Made by a program: the position numbers and the translations under genes. Under the pieces are notes generated by a model that was not told the DNA's origin, did no database searches, and saw nothing but the letters and a program-made list of their open reading frames with translations. From Metaclostridioides mangenotii (GTDB lineage: Bacteria; Bacillota; Clostridia; Peptostreptococcales; Peptostreptococcaceae), in assembly GCF_017873185.1 (NCBI RefSeq), contig NZ_JAGGJX010000006.1, positions 110,952 through 174,951 on the forward strand: DNA of 64,000 bases, read 5' to 3'. Below are positions 1 through 8,445 of the stretch, one piece after another (the stretch's first letter is position 1; each line of letters opens with the position of its first letter).

Positions 1-2
1 AA

Positions 3-905
3 ATAACAGAGACAACACAGAATGATAATGCAGAAACTAATTTACCAAAATATATTAAAAATCAAATAAAATCAATATCCTATGGAGATATTCATAAGGG
101 ATTAAAGGTAAAAATTCACCTTCCTGAAGTTACCCAAAACGATAAAGAGCAATATGAACAAATTAGTAAAGAATATATAGAAGTAGCTAATCAGTTGGCG
201 TTGAAGGTTATGCCTTTACTAGAGCCTGATAAGTCAAGTGATTACACTAAAAATAGATATTACGGTGCAAAATTTAATGCTTTCTCATTGGTAAATAGAG
301 ATTTTAGATATTTCTCTCGTAAAAATCCACCAAATGAGTCGCCATCTGTAGCATTAGGGCTTCGTGTCGATGAGTCAAGCTCTATGACATCACAAAATCG
401 TGTTGAAGCAGCAAAGGCAGCTGCAATTACTTTAATGAAATTTTGTCATAAGTGCGATATTCCAGTAGCTGTTTACGGTGATACTGCGGATGTTTCAAAT
501 GACGAGAATCTATCCATATATTCATATGCCGATTTTGATAGAGTAGACAGTAATGATTTATATAGAGTTATGAAAATAAGCCCTAAAAATAACAATAGAG
601 ATGGTGCGGCAATTAAAATAATGTCAGAGAGACTTTTAACTGTAGATGCAGATATAAAATTATTGTTTATAATAAGTGATGGTCAACCAATGGCACTTCC
701 GGACTATAGTGGTGAGAATGCAGAGGAAGATATGAAAAAAATAGTATCAGAATATACAAGAAAAGGAATTACTTTCTTTGCAGCCGCTATTGGACAAGAT
801 AAAGAAGTAATAAAAAGAATCTATGGAGAAGAGCGTTTTTTAGATATATCGGATTTAAATAATCTACCAAATAGATTAGCGATAATTTTGAAGAACATAT
901 TATAG
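3..905 (+). CDS. vWA-domain protein, CobT/NorD-like C-terminal part (5' truncated)
   Basis: The reading frame is open from the left edge, so the N-terminal part lies outside the window. The visible C-terminal domain is a von Willebrand factor A fold. It has a MIDAS motif DESSS (D-x-S-x-S) just after a short beta strand, and a later strand LLFIISDGQP that resembles the CobT and NorD vWA domains. Such proteins usually work with a MoxR-type AAA+ ATPase as a metal-insertion or enzyme-activation chaperone; the partner is not visible here. An in-frame TTG at 195 has no good ribosome binding site, and homologous-looking coding sequence continues upstream of it, so it is not the start. The substrate cannot be read from the sequence. 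Confidence 0.75.
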   Translation: MTETTQNDNAETNLPKYIKNQIKSISYGDIHKGLKVKIHLPEVTQNDKEQYEQISKEYIEVANQLALKVMPLLEPDKSSDYTKNRYYGAKFNAFSLVNRDFRYFSRKNPPNESPSVALGLRVDESSSMTSQNRVEAAKAAAITLMKFCHKCDIPVAVYGDTADVSNDENLSIYSYADFDRVDSNDLYRVMKISPKNNNRDGAAIKIMSERLLTVDADIKLLFIISDGQPMALPDYSGENAEEDMKKIVSEYTRKGITFFAAAIGQDKEVIKRIYGEERFLDISDLNNLPNRLAIILKNIL

Positions 906-946
906 TGATAAGATTAAGTTTCCTAAAATGTAATTGGATACACTGA

Positions 947-1004
947 TATGCTCCCTTTATACAAAGCAGTTAAATAATAAAACTGTTGGCATAAAGGGAG
1001 CATA
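947..1004. terminator. Bidirectional terminator between convergent genes
   Basis: A 14-bp perfect stem pairs 947-960 with 991-1004. A small inner hairpin pairs CAGTT at 967 with AACTG at 981. T-rich sequence follows on both sides. It can serve the vWA gene on the plus strand and ppnP on the minus strand. Confidence 0.8.
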
Positions 1005-1081
1005 TTTATATTATACAAAACAAATATATTTATATCTTTTCTTTTGTCCTATTTAAAGGAATGAGCTAGTAAAAATTAAGC

Positions 1082-1390
1082 CTATTTATAAGAACAGCAA
1101 TAATCGGCATAAGTTTTTACAATTACATCAAAACTAGAATTAGAAGGTACTACAAAAGAATCACCTGTTTTATAAGTAGAGAATTCTGATTCATTTGGCA
1201 ATTTGATGTCCATTTCTCCCCCAAGAACTTCCATCAACTCTTCAGCGTCAGTATTAAACTTATACTCTCCGGTAATCATGAAACCTAAAGTTTTTCTTTC
1301 TCCATTTTCCATATAAAATGTTCTGCTTGTTACCTTTCCGTCAAAATACACATTTGCAGCTTTAACTAGTTTAACATTATTAAATTCCAT
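1082..1390 (-). CDS. ppnP: Pyrimidine/purine nucleoside phosphorylase PpnP
   Basis: This 102-residue protein matches the PpnP (YaiE, former DUF1255) family in length and pattern. It is a single small cupin barrel with the run NVYFDGKV near the N-terminus, GEYKF in the middle, and a C-terminal FDVIVKT...CSY strand. PpnP splits nucleosides with phosphate into a base and ribose 1-phosphate, a cytosolic salvage reaction. The start at 1390 was chosen because GAGGAG lies about 10 nt before it. An upstream in-frame ATG at 1429 would add 13 basic residues atypical of the family. It is a monocistronic minus-strand gene ending at the shared terminator. Confidence 0.85.
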   Translation of the reverse strand: MEFNNVKLVKAANVYFDGKVTSRTFYMENGERKTLGFMITGEYKFNTDAEELMEVLGGEMDIKLPNESEFSTYKTGDSFVVPSNSSFDVIVKTYADYCCSYK

Positions 1391-1654
1391 TTTAGATAAT
1401 CTCCTCTTTTTTGATTTATCAAAAGGCAATTCTTACTGTGGTAATCATAATCAGCACCATTTGTAAGCAAATTGACTAGTGAGCATAATATAATTACTTT
1501 AAATCTATTAATTTATTAACAAGTTCATCTAATTACAATAATAGCCAATAAAAGTGGAATAATCAATAGAATTATTTCATTTGTATATAATAATTTAAAT
1601 AATACAATAAATAATCAAATCTGGTACAAACCGGTCTGTCGTAAAATATAAGTA

Positions 1655-1683
1655 TGGAAGATATACCACTTGTATATCTTCCA
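1655..1683. repeat. Perfect 12-bp inverted repeat, function unknown
   Basis: TGGAAGATATAC at 1655-1666 and its exact complement at 1672-1683 flank a 5-nt loop. No T-run follows, so it is not a standard terminator. It is the only clear structure in the 459-bp gap between ppnP (start 1390) and the YjdM gene (1850). It could be an operator or an RNA hairpin in the leader of the downstream gene. No other feature was seen in this gap. Confidence 0.5.
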
Positions 1684-1849
1684 GGAAATGCACTACTCAT
1701 AAAAGTTTAAGTTGTCGGAATAATCTTTTAGTAAGTATATAATAACATTCATCAAAACTTTTTCTATTCTATGGGTATTGTCTTTATAGCCTGTATATGG
1801 CAGTATAAGTATTAGTGAATAAACAAATTAAATAATGGAGGATGTAAAA

Positions 1850-2188
1850 ATGGAAAAATTACCAAATTGCCCAAAGTGTAATTCGGAATATACTTACGAT
1901 GATGGGAATCTTTTTGTTTGCCCAGAATGTGGACATGAGTGGTCTAAAGATGGTATTGGCGAAGAGAGCGATGTAAAAGTATTTAAGGATTCAAATGGAA
2001 ACGAGCTTAATGATGGAGACACAGTTACTGTTATAAAAGATCTAAAGGTTAAAGGTAGCTCACTTGTTGTTAAGATGGGCACTAAAGTTAAGAATATAAG
2101 ACTTATAGACGGCGATCACGATATAGACTGTAAGATAGATGGAATCGGAGCTATGAAGTTAAAGTCGGAATTTGTAAAGAAAATATAG
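1850..2188 (+). CDS. yjdM: YjdM/PhnA-type zinc-ribbon protein
   Basis: This 112-residue protein has an N-terminal zinc ribbon (CPKC near residue 8 and CPEC about 18 residues later). A conserved small beta domain follows, with the family signature [14 protein letters not shown]. Length and layout match E. coli YjdM, the family once called PhnA. The old link to phosphonate metabolism is not supported for this family, and its biochemical role is unclear. The start at 1850 is set by GGAGG at 1837-1841, 8 nt upstream; an ATG at 1835 overlaps that ribosome binding site. It is transcribed alone and ends at the strong hairpin at 2259. Confidence 0.85.
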   Translation: MEKLPNCPKCNSEYTYDDGNLFVCPECGHEWSKDGIGEESDVKVFKDSNGNELNDGDTVTVIKDLKVKGSSLVVKMGTKVKNIRLIDGDHDIDCKIDGIGAMKLKSEFVKKI

Positions 2189-2258
2189 ATAGATCAGAGA
2201 TACAAAATAACTTTGATATATTGCTTATATTTGAGTTTTAGATTTGCAAATTAAAAAT

Positions 2259-2301
2259 AAGATACCTAGAATTGGATACAATATTCAATTCTAGGTATCT
2301 T
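2259..2301. terminator. Bidirectional terminator
   Basis: A 16-bp perfect stem (2259-2274 with 2286-2301) has an 11-nt loop. A-rich sequence on the left and T-rich sequence on the right mean it can stop both the YjdM gene and the convergent transporter gene. Confidence 0.9.
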
Positions 2302-2376
2302 ATTTATTTTGCATTTTATTATTCTGTATTTTAGAAATCAACTTCTTTAAATATCTCTTATATAAAAATCGAGTAT

Positions 2377-3327
2377 TTAAGCTGTAGCGCTGTTTTGAGA
2401 TTCACTATCATCTAAAACATCTTTATTTGAGGGAGAAGCTATCAAGCTATTTAATATCATTCCTACTATGATTAAAGCTAGACCTGTAAATCCTTTTATG
2501 GCAGGTAACATTCCTCCGAGTATCAAAACCTCTCCTAGTAGAGTGAATACAACTTCTCCTGATTGAGTTGCCTCAATTATTGCAAGTTGGTGGGCGTTGT
2601 CTTTAACGAGCTCCGTAGCTTTAAAAAACAGTATTGTAGCTATAAGGCCAGAGGATATAGCAATAACAAAAGATTGTGAAACTTGGCTGATGCTAGGAAG
2701 ACCACTTTTCTCTAGTGCAAAACATGCAAGTACAATCCAAAATGGCATACTGCACAGTGTCATTCCAAATACTCTTTCAGTAGTAGTTAGATTGTCTTTA
2801 CAGACCTGCATCATTTTTCTATTTCCCAATGGGTAAGCAAAAGCCGCGATTACTATTGGTATTATAGTCAAAAATATTTGTTTAGTATCTATATCAGATG
2901 CTTGCTCATATTGTATTAAAAATACACCTGTTAGTATTACAAATGACATTGCTAGACCTTTTAAAGGAATTTTTTCTCCAAATATAGGCGTTAGTAAGAT
3001 ACCTGCAACTATAGTCAGCTGCCAACATCCTGCGACTAACCATGACTGCCCATAATCAGAAGCAAAAGTTAAAGGCGCATAAAAAAGTCCAAAACCAATT
3101 GTACTCCATATGATCCATGGTCTTGGGCTATTCTTTATCGATTTCAATACATTTTTAATTCCTCTGTTCTTTAAAAGCATTATGTATAAAAGTGGAAGCA
3201 TAAAAAAATATCTAAGAGATGCGCTCCACATCCAGTTTCCACCGGAAAGATTCATGCTTCTGTTTAGCACAAATGTAAATGCAAAAAACAAGGATGATGC
3301 TATACCATAAAATAGTGCTTTCTTCAT
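2377..3327 (-). CDS. DMT-superfamily efflux transporter (EmrE-like family, 10 TM)
   Basis: This 316-residue protein consists of about ten hydrophobic segments. It begins with a short Lys start (MKKALFYG) and a first helix SSLFFAFTFVLNR, as in the multidrug-resistance efflux (PF13536-like) branch of the drug/metabolite transporter superfamily. It probably exports a small molecule across the cytoplasmic membrane; the substrate is unknown. AGGAGG sits 7 nt before the ATG. The gene is divergent from an XRE-cupin regulator gene 125 bp away, which suggests the regulator controls it. The last 20 residues are polar and carry no recognised motif. Confidence 0.8.
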   Translation of the reverse strand: MKKALFYGIASSLFFAFTFVLNRSMNLSGGNWMWSASLRYFFMLPLLYIMLLKNRGIKNVLKSIKNSPRPWIIWSTIGFGLFYAPLTFASDYGQSWLVAGCWQLTIVAGILLTPIFGEKIPLKGLAMSFVILTGVFLIQYEQASDIDTKQIFLTIIPIVIAAFAYPLGNRKMMQVCKDNLTTTERVFGMTLCSMPFWIVLACFALEKSGLPSISQVSQSFVIAISSGLIATILFFKATELVKDNAHQLAIIEATQSGEVVFTLLGEVLILGGMLPAIKGFTGLALIIVGMILNSLIASPSNKDVLDDSESQNSATA

Positions 3328-3452
3328 TTAATGTCCTCCTGTTATAATATGATATATGGCTAAAAAATAATAGCTATAATTTGGTCACAAGTAATATAAT
3401 ATAATATATGATATAATTATGCAATATACTATACAAAGAGGTGAAATATAGC

Positions 3453-4004
3453 TTGGAAGATTTAAATATGGTTATCGGTGAGAACTTAAATAGAATACGA
3501 AGCAATAAAAAAATGAGTCTAGATGAAGTATCAAACTTAACAGGTGTAAGTAAATCTATGTTAGGACAAATAGAAAACGGCAAAACAAATCCAACAGTAT
3601 CTACGCTTTGGAAGATTTCTACTGGTTTAAAAGTACCTTTTTCCTCATTTATAGAAAAGCAGTTTTGTGATTATGAGATTGTAGATGCTAGTAAAATAAG
3701 CCATATATCTGAAAATAGTGATAAAATGAGGATTTATCCAGTATTTCCATACGATAGTAAAAAGAATTTTGAAATACTTGTTATTGATTTAGATAAAGGC
3801 TGTACGCATGAATCCCCTAAGCATGACGAGGGGGTAGAAGAGTATATATTAGTGACAGAGGGTGCTTTAAAAATGACCCTATACGATAAAGAAGTTGTTT
3901 TAGAAAAGGGATGTTGCATAAGGTTCACTGCAAATGTTGAACATACCTATGAAAATTTTGGGGATCTGAAGTGTACATTCCACAATATTATAGTTTATAG
4001 TTAA
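3453..4004 (+). CDS. XRE-family regulator with C-terminal cupin domain
   Basis: The N-terminal 65 residues form a Cro/CI helix-turn-helix (SLDEVSNLTGVSKSMLGQIE). Residues about 110-180 form a small cupin barrel, with the histidine-bearing stretch ESPKHDEGVEEYILV and a VEHTYENF strand near the end. This design is typical of HTH-cupin regulators that sense a small metabolite in the cupin. The TTG at 3453 is preferred because AGAGGTGA lies at a proper distance; the GTG at 3441 is inside that ribosome binding site, and an ATG at 3468 is the alternative. It is divergent from the DMT exporter and probably acts on the shared intergenic region. Confidence 0.8.
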   Translation: MEDLNMVIGENLNRIRSNKKMSLDEVSNLTGVSKSMLGQIENGKTNPTVSTLWKISTGLKVPFSSFIEKQFCDYEIVDASKISHISENSDKMRIYPVFPYDSKKNFEILVIDLDKGCTHESPKHDEGVEEYILVTEGALKMTLYDKEVVLEKGCCIRFTANVEHTYENFGDLKCTFHNIIVYS

Positions 4005-4053
4005 AAAGAAATATAGAATTAAAATTATTTTAAGATAAGGATTGATAAAAATA

Positions 4054-4365
4054 ATGAGAAAATTGACTAGTGAAGAGTTTGATGCAACTTTTGTTAGACC
4101 TATGAATGAGATTGAAACTTTAGACGATGGAATTTTAAGTGATATTGATGAGTATATGTTTCAGTTATTTATAGATAAGTATTTAAAAGAAAGTGAATAC
4201 GAGAATACTTATATTGAGCATCTATATGAAAATGCAGACAAAGCATATATTCATATAATGTTTCCAATAAAGAAGAATTTTTATTTAGTTCTTGTATGTG
4301 ATACTAAAGCAAATAGTATATATGGACACCATTTTTCAAATTTAAATAAAGAGTACGGATTATAG
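4054..4365 (+). CDS. Hypothetical small acidic protein
   Basis: This 103-residue cytosolic protein matches no family I recognise. It is acidic, with no membrane segment and no cysteine cluster. Predicted helices at 20-45 (DDGILSDIDEYMFQLFIDKY) are followed by a beta-rich C-terminal half (AYIHIMFPIKKNFYLVLVCD). The ATG at 4054 is preferred over the TTG at 4042, which abuts the only purine-rich ribosome binding site (AAGG at 4037). It follows the XRE gene by 49 bp in the same direction without a terminator between them, so the two may be co-transcribed. The stop codon runs directly into the terminator stem. Confidence 0.6.
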   Translation: MRKLTSEEFDATFVRPMNEIETLDDGILSDIDEYMFQLFIDKYLKESEYENTYIEHLYENADKAYIHIMFPIKKNFYLVLVCDTKANSIYGHHFSNLNKEYGL

Positions 4366-4437
4366 AAAGTAAAAGAAGCCTCGGCAATGTTTTGTAAGAT
4401 ATCAAAAACTTTTGGTGAGGCTTCTTTTACTTTTGGT
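4366..4437. terminator. Bidirectional terminator
   Basis: A 17-bp stem pairs 4366-4382 with 4417-4433. T-rich flanks occur on both strands, so it serves the plus-strand small gene and the convergent glutamate-synthase-like gene. Confidence 0.9.
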
Positions 4438-4449
4438 TTAAGCTAATTT

Positions 4450-5883
4450 TTAAACGTGGCGTATATCTGTATGGTCGGATATCTCAGAGTTAGCAGTGCA
4501 CAGATCGGTAATACTAAGATCGTGGATATTCTCGTGACCAGTAATTCTTGCAAAGGATTTTAGATCATCTAAGCTCGCATGTAAATAGTTAAATACTCTC
4601 TTTGCACTCTTATCTACATCGAGTCTTTTTCTGAGTTCTTCATCTTGTGTAGCACAACCAACTGGACATTTACCACTTCCGCATATACGGTATTGTTGGC
4701 AAGCTGCGGCCATCATTGCAGCGCTTCCGATAGCTACTGCATCTGCACCCATAGCTATAGCTTTTGCAAAATCAGATGCAACTCTTAATCCACCAGTTAT
4801 AACTAAATCTATATCTAAATTGTTTTTATCTAAGTATTTTCTAGCTCTGTGAAGTGCAAATAGCGTTGGAATAGTAGTAGCATCTTTTAACAGTTTAGGA
4901 CTTGCCCCTGTAGCTCCACCACGTCCATCTACAGTTATAAAATCTGGATTTGCATAAGCTATAAAATCTAGATCTTTCTCTATGTGTCCAGCCGCTATTT
5001 TTATACCTATAGGGCGACCACCAGATCTTTTTCTAAGCATGTCTACCATCTCTTTAAGATCTTCTTTTGAATTTACCTCTTCAAATTTAGAAGGACTTAT
5101 TATATCATGGCCCAAAGGTTTATTTCTTACTTTTGAGATTTCTTCAGTGACTTTCTCCGCTGGAAGGTGACCTCCCATACCAGGCTTTGTTCCCTGCCCT
5201 ATTTTAATTTCTATTGCATCTGAATTTTTTAGATTTTCATCCGTAACACTGTACTTGTTTGGTACATATTCAAATATATATTTGTATGATTCTTGCATTT
5301 CTTCAGGAAGAATTCCTCCTTCACCACTACACATAGCTGTTTTGTTTGCTGCAGCTCCTCTTGCTAGAGAAATTTTTAATTCTTTGGATAATGCCCCAAA
5401 AGACATATGTGTAACGTATACAGGACTTTCTATAACCATAGGCTTTTTTGCTTTTTTACCAATAGTAGTCTGTGTATTTACCTCATCGTGCTCATTAAGC
5501 GGAAAAGGATTTAACTGTGCCCCTAGAATAAGGACATCATCCCAAGATATTATAGGTAATTGCGTCTTCATAGGAGCTATAACTGGAGCACCAGTTTTGG
5601 CCATTTCGTGAATTATATCCATGTGTTTTTCTACATTGTCATTGGCTCTAGTGAATTCTCCCAGATAGTCTAGGGATTCAGAACCTTCATTTTCAATAGA
5701 ATTATCTGTCGATTCGGACTTAGTAGGCTCTTGATTACTGTTGTTGTTGCCCTCAACTTCCTCAAATAAAAACTTAGGTCCAGTGCATACTGGGCACTTC
5801 CAGTCGTCTGATAAGTCTGAAAATAATTTTCCTTGTTCTTTTTCATCATAGATATAACCACATATTGAACATTTGTACATCAT
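4450..5883 (-). CDS. Rubredoxin-fused FMN glutamate synthase-like protein
   Basis: This 477-residue fusion begins with a rubredoxin domain (C5-x2-C8-G and C30-P-x-C33). An acidic Ser/Asn-rich linker (about 45-75) precedes the FMN-binding domain of the large glutamate synthase subunit (PF01645 type). That domain has GGATGASP and a glycine-rich GGLRVASDFAKAIAMGADAV phosphate-binding region. A cysteine cluster C-RICGSGKCPVGCATQD matches the 3Fe-4S site of GltB. The glutaminase and central domains of full GltB are absent. It may pass electrons from rubredoxin to FMN/FeS for an amination or related reaction; the substrate is not certain. The ATG at 5883 has GAGGGG 6 nt upstream, whereas the ATG at 5901 has no ribosome binding site. 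Confidence 0.8.
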   Translation of the reverse strand: MMYKCSICGYIYDEKEQGKLFSDLSDDWKCPVCTGPKFLFEEVEGNNNSNQEPTKSESTDNSIENEGSESLDYLGEFTRANDNVEKHMDIIHEMAKTGAPVIAPMKTQLPIISWDDVLILGAQLNPFPLNEHDEVNTQTTIGKKAKKPMVIESPVYVTHMSFGALSKELKISLARGAAANKTAMCSGEGGILPEEMQESYKYIFEYVPNKYSVTDENLKNSDAIEIKIGQGTKPGMGGHLPAEKVTEEISKVRNKPLGHDIISPSKFEEVNSKEDLKEMVDMLRKRSGGRPIGIKIAAGHIEKDLDFIAYANPDFITVDGRGGATGASPKLLKDATTIPTLFALHRARKYLDKNNLDIDLVITGGLRVASDFAKAIAMGADAVAIGSAAMMAAACQQYRICGSGKCPVGCATQDEELRKRLDVDKSAKRVFNYLHASLDDLKSFARITGHENIHDLSITDLCTANSEISDHTDIRHV

Positions 5884-6023
5884 ATCATTCCCCTCTATCA
5901 TTTTAATTTAATTATACCAGAATAGAGGTTGATTTTGGTAACAGATAACTCTCGATGAAATCTATTGAAGTATAAAATAATCTTAACTATACTAGATATA
6001 ACGCTATATATTGGAGGACTATT

Positions 6024-6863
6024 ATGTTTAAAATAGGGGAGTTTTCAAAGCTGACTCAAGTGTCGATTAGAATGTTAAGGTATTATGATGAAATGGACGT
6101 ATTTAAACCTTTGATAGTAGATAAATCAACTGGGTACCGTATGTATTCCGTAGATCAGATACCAATACTACAGAAAATAATTTTACTTAGAGATATGAAG
6201 TTTAGTATTTCAGAGATAAAAACAGCTTTGGATAATTGGGATCAAAAAAATATTATTGAAAAATTAAGCCATAAAAAACAAGAAATCCAATTGGAAATAT
6301 ATAAAGAACAAGTACGTATAAATATGATAGATAAAGCTGTTGATAATATACTAAATAATACGTTATCAGTAAATTACAATGTGGTATTTAAGGAAATACC
6401 AAGTTATTATATGATTTCTCTAAGGGAAATTATACCGAATTATTTTAGCGAAGGAATGTTGTGGAAGAAGCTATACCAATTTATAGAAAGAGAAGGTATA
6501 GAGGTGTCGAGCAAACAAGAACACTGCATTTCAATTTACCATGATGAATGTTATAAGGATGAAGGCGTAGATGTGGAAATCGGAGTTGTGGCTAAAAAAC
6601 GAGGTGTAAACCAAGGGAATATTGTATATCGAGATACAGAAGCTGTTGATTTTATGGCGTGTAGTATGGTATATGGAGCTTATAAAAATATAGCTCCGGC
6701 ATATCAATCTTTTGCATACTGGCTCTCACAAAATAAAGATTATAAAATGATGGGAAAGAGCAGGCAAATATGTCACAAAGGTCCTCATAATGAAACAAAT
6801 ATAGATAAATTCCTTACTGAAATACAAATACCTGTTAAAAAGTTGGACTTATTCAGTAAATAG
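6024..6863 (+). CDS. MerR-family regulator with GyrI-like effector domain
   Basis: This 279-residue protein has an N-terminal MerR winged helix (KIGEFSKLTQVSIRMLRYYDEMDVF, residues 2-30). A dimerisation coiled coil follows at about 75-120, and a C-terminal GyrI/AraC-type ligand-binding domain ends with the typical TEIQIPVKK strand. Regulators of this design bind hydrophobic or cationic compounds and activate promoters with an overlong spacer. Such a promoter lies 32 bp after this gene (6895-6925), in front of trmO, and is its most likely target. GGAGG precedes the ATG. Confidence 0.85.
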   Translation: MFKIGEFSKLTQVSIRMLRYYDEMDVFKPLIVDKSTGYRMYSVDQIPILQKIILLRDMKFSISEIKTALDNWDQKNIIEKLSHKKQEIQLEIYKEQVRINMIDKAVDNILNNTLSVNYNVVFKEIPSYYMISLREIIPNYFSEGMLWKKLYQFIEREGIEVSSKQEHCISIYHDECYKDEGVDVEIGVVAKKRGVNQGNIVYRDTEAVDFMACSMVYGAYKNIAPAYQSFAYWLSQNKDYKMMGKSRQICHKGPHNETNIDKFLTEIQIPVKKLDLFSK

Positions 6864-6894
6864 TAGATTAATTTATATAAAATTTAAATCCGTA

Positions 6895-6925
6895 TTGACT
6901 CTAACATCATGTGAGAGATTATTCT
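6895..6925 (+). promoter_or_regulatory. MerR-type promoter with 19-bp spacer
   Basis: TTGACT (6895-6900) and TATTCT (6920-6925) are separated by exactly 19 bp. The spacer holds a near-perfect dyad of CTCTAACA (6899-6906) and TGTGAGAG (6910-6917) around a 3-nt centre. This is the classic geometry of MerR-family targets. The neighbouring MerR gene at 6024 is the obvious candidate regulator. Confidence 0.65.
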
Positions 6926-6956
6926 AAAATAACAAATATAAAAGGAGGAAGTTGTT

Positions 6957-7433
6957 ATGAATAAGCTTTATGCAGAGTCTATAGGAAAGGTTGTGTTAAA
7001 AGAGGATAAATTTTTCATACAACTAGATGAAAAATTTGTACCTGCTTTAAAGGGATTAGATGGATTTGGACATTTAGATATACTATGGTGGTTTGGGGAA
7101 TTTGATATACCTGAGTATAGAAATATATTTGAGGAAAATAAACCGTATAAAAATTCGCCAGGAGTACTTGGAATGTTTGCTATGAGGTCGCCAGTAAGGC
7201 CTAATCCTATAGCGCTTTCAATAATTGATATAATATCAATCGACTATGAAAATGGACTAATAGAGACATCTTATATAGACGCATTTGAGGGTAGCGATAT
7301 CTTGGATATAAAACCATATACACCTAGTGTAGATCGTGTAGAGAATCCAACGGTACCGGACTGGTGTAGCCATTGGCCGAGAAGTGTTGAGGAATCGGAA
7401 GTATTTGACTGGGGCAGTGAATTTAACTTTTAG
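6957..7433 (+). CDS. trmO: TrmO-family tRNA methyltransferase (TsaA/YaeB domain)
   Basis: This 158-residue protein matches the UPF0066 beta-barrel family. It shows the signature block RSPVRPNPIALS near residue 77 and a DIKPYTPSVD motif near 120. Characterised members (TrmO) use S-adenosylmethionine to methylate t6A37 to m6t6A in tRNA. Several archaeal and bacterial members are this short single-domain form, and a functional difference from E. coli TrmO (235 residues) is possible. AAAGGAGG lies 7-8 nt before the ATG. It sits directly behind a MerR-type promoter, which is unusual for a tRNA-modification gene. Confidence 0.75.
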   Translation: MNKLYAESIGKVVLKEDKFFIQLDEKFVPALKGLDGFGHLDILWWFGEFDIPEYRNIFEENKPYKNSPGVLGMFAMRSPVRPNPIALSIIDIISIDYENGLIETSYIDAFEGSDILDIKPYTPSVDRVENPTVPDWCSHWPRSVEESEVFDWGSEFNF

Positions 7434-7524
7434 AGATAAGTATTAATATATAAAATAGTAGAAAGATTACTTTATATTTAAGTCTATACATTGACATATG
7501 ATAGATAATAAGCGTTCACTAGAT

Positions 7525-7738
7525 TATGAAAAAATTAGCTACAAAAGAATGGAAAGAAAGCTTATGAAGCAACAGAATGAAACGACAGTAGGAACAAAAT
7601 CATAAAATGTCCTTAATCACAATATGAAAAAAAATAAACAAAATATTAAAGAGAAAAATTGATAAACAAGAAGAAAAAGAAAAAGTTTTTCAATTAAAAC
7701 AACAAAAAAGAAGGATAAACATATGTGACATTAGAAAG
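7525..7738 (+). pseudogene. Possible decayed 3' end of a YjdF-like gene
   Basis: The 594-bp gap between trmO and the ferredoxin gene contains a stretch whose broken translation resembles the C-terminal tail of the YjdF (DUF2992) family. One frame gives EEKEKVFQLKQQKRR near 7670-7715. An earlier frame gives ATKEWKES followed by a shifted MKQQNE at 7535-7580, reminiscent of the STKAQEALK block. Several stops and frame changes separate the pieces. No intact domain remains. The assignment rests on pattern memory alone and is weak. Confidence 0.3.
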
Positions 7739-7766
7739 TAATAGTTAGGCAAGCAAAATTTACTGG

Positions 7767-7835
7767 AAAATTAAGAGGGGGATATCTCAAAGGCAATTTT
7801 TAAATTGTTTTGCGATATCCTCCTTAAATTTTCGA
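7767..7835 (+). terminator. Terminator-like hairpin in a gene-free region
   Basis: Imperfect arms at 7767-7786 and 7814-7832 share a core of GATATC and a GC-rich AGGGG/CTCCT segment. A nested CAATTT/AAATTG hairpin sits at the tip and T-rich sequence follows. It lies just after the suspected YjdF remnant and may be its old terminator. Confidence 0.5.
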
Positions 7836-7966
7836 TTTATAATTATAAAAATACTGATATAAATACATTTAAATATAATTTTTAAAATTGTATTTAAATG
7901 ACTACATTTTATTTGAATGCAGTATATAATTTAATGTTAAGTATAACTAGATTTTCTAAAAAATAA

Positions 7967-7996
7967 TTGTTTAATATATAAAACTTCAGGTATAAT
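7967..7996 (+). promoter_or_regulatory. Promoter of the ferredoxin gene
   Basis: TTGTTT at 7967-7972 and a perfect TATAAT at 7991-7996 are separated by 18 bp. Transcription would start about 30 bp before the ferredoxin ATG. Confidence 0.55.
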
Positions 7997-8030
7997 AGAG
8001 ATAAATATGAAAAATATGGAGGTATAAATT

Positions 8031-8219
8031 ATGAAGGCAGTAGTGGATCCAGATGTATGTATAGCTTGTGGAGCATGTATAGGAACATGTCCAGATGTAT
8101 TTAGTATGAGTGATGAAGGGCATTCTCAAGCAATTGAAGGTGAAATACCAGCAGAATTTGAAGAGTGTGCTAAAGACGCTGAAGAGGGATGTCCAGTTTC
8201 AGCTATAACTGTAGACTAA
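8031..8219 (+). CDS. 4Fe-4S ferredoxin (Thermotoga-like single-cluster type)
   Basis: This 62-residue acidic protein carries one complete cluster motif C10-x2-C13-x2-C16-x3-C20-P, with two further cysteines, C46 and C54-P. The spacing matches single-cluster ferredoxins such as that of Thermotoga maritima, in which the equivalents of C10, C13, C16 and C54 bind one 4Fe-4S cluster and C20/C46 can form a disulfide. It is a soluble low-potential electron carrier. AUGGAGG precedes the ATG. It is monocistronic, with its own promoter and terminator. Confidence 0.9.
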   Translation: MKAVVDPDVCIACGACIGTCPDVFSMSDEGHSQAIEGEIPAEFEECAKDAEEGCPVSAITVD

Positions 8220-8247
8220 TAATTAAAAACTAAATTTAATTAGAAAT

Positions 8248-8285
8248 AAAGCCGCATTGAATGTATAAGTTTAAGGCGGCTTTTT
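8248..8285 (+). terminator. Terminator of the ferredoxin gene
   Basis: GCCGC at 8251-8255 pairs with GCGGC at 8276-8280, extended by AAA/TTT, and is followed by a T-run. Confidence 0.8.
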
Positions 8286-8333
8286 GTCGTTATGAAAAAA
8301 TAGCAATTGTGATTTTAATATTTAAAAAATACA

Positions 8334-8399
8334 TTTAACAACTAAAAAATTGTCTTTTACAACATCTAGAAACACTTTCATTTGTTTATTTGCTACAAT
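8334..8399 (+). promoter_or_regulatory. Candidate LytTR-regulated promoter, site 1
   Basis: Two direct repeats, TTTAACAAC (8334-8342) and TTTTACAAC (8355-8363), start 21 bp apart, i.e. two helical turns, as in AgrA/VirR sites. An extended -10 element TGCTACAAT ends at 8399, beginning its hexamer 31 bp after the second repeat. No -35 hexamer is visible, as expected for an activator-dependent promoter. It precedes the two small membrane-protein genes. Confidence 0.5.
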
Positions 8400-8445
8400 T
8401 ATATAAATTAAAAAGTTATTTTATATAAGTTAAGGGGGCCTGCTG

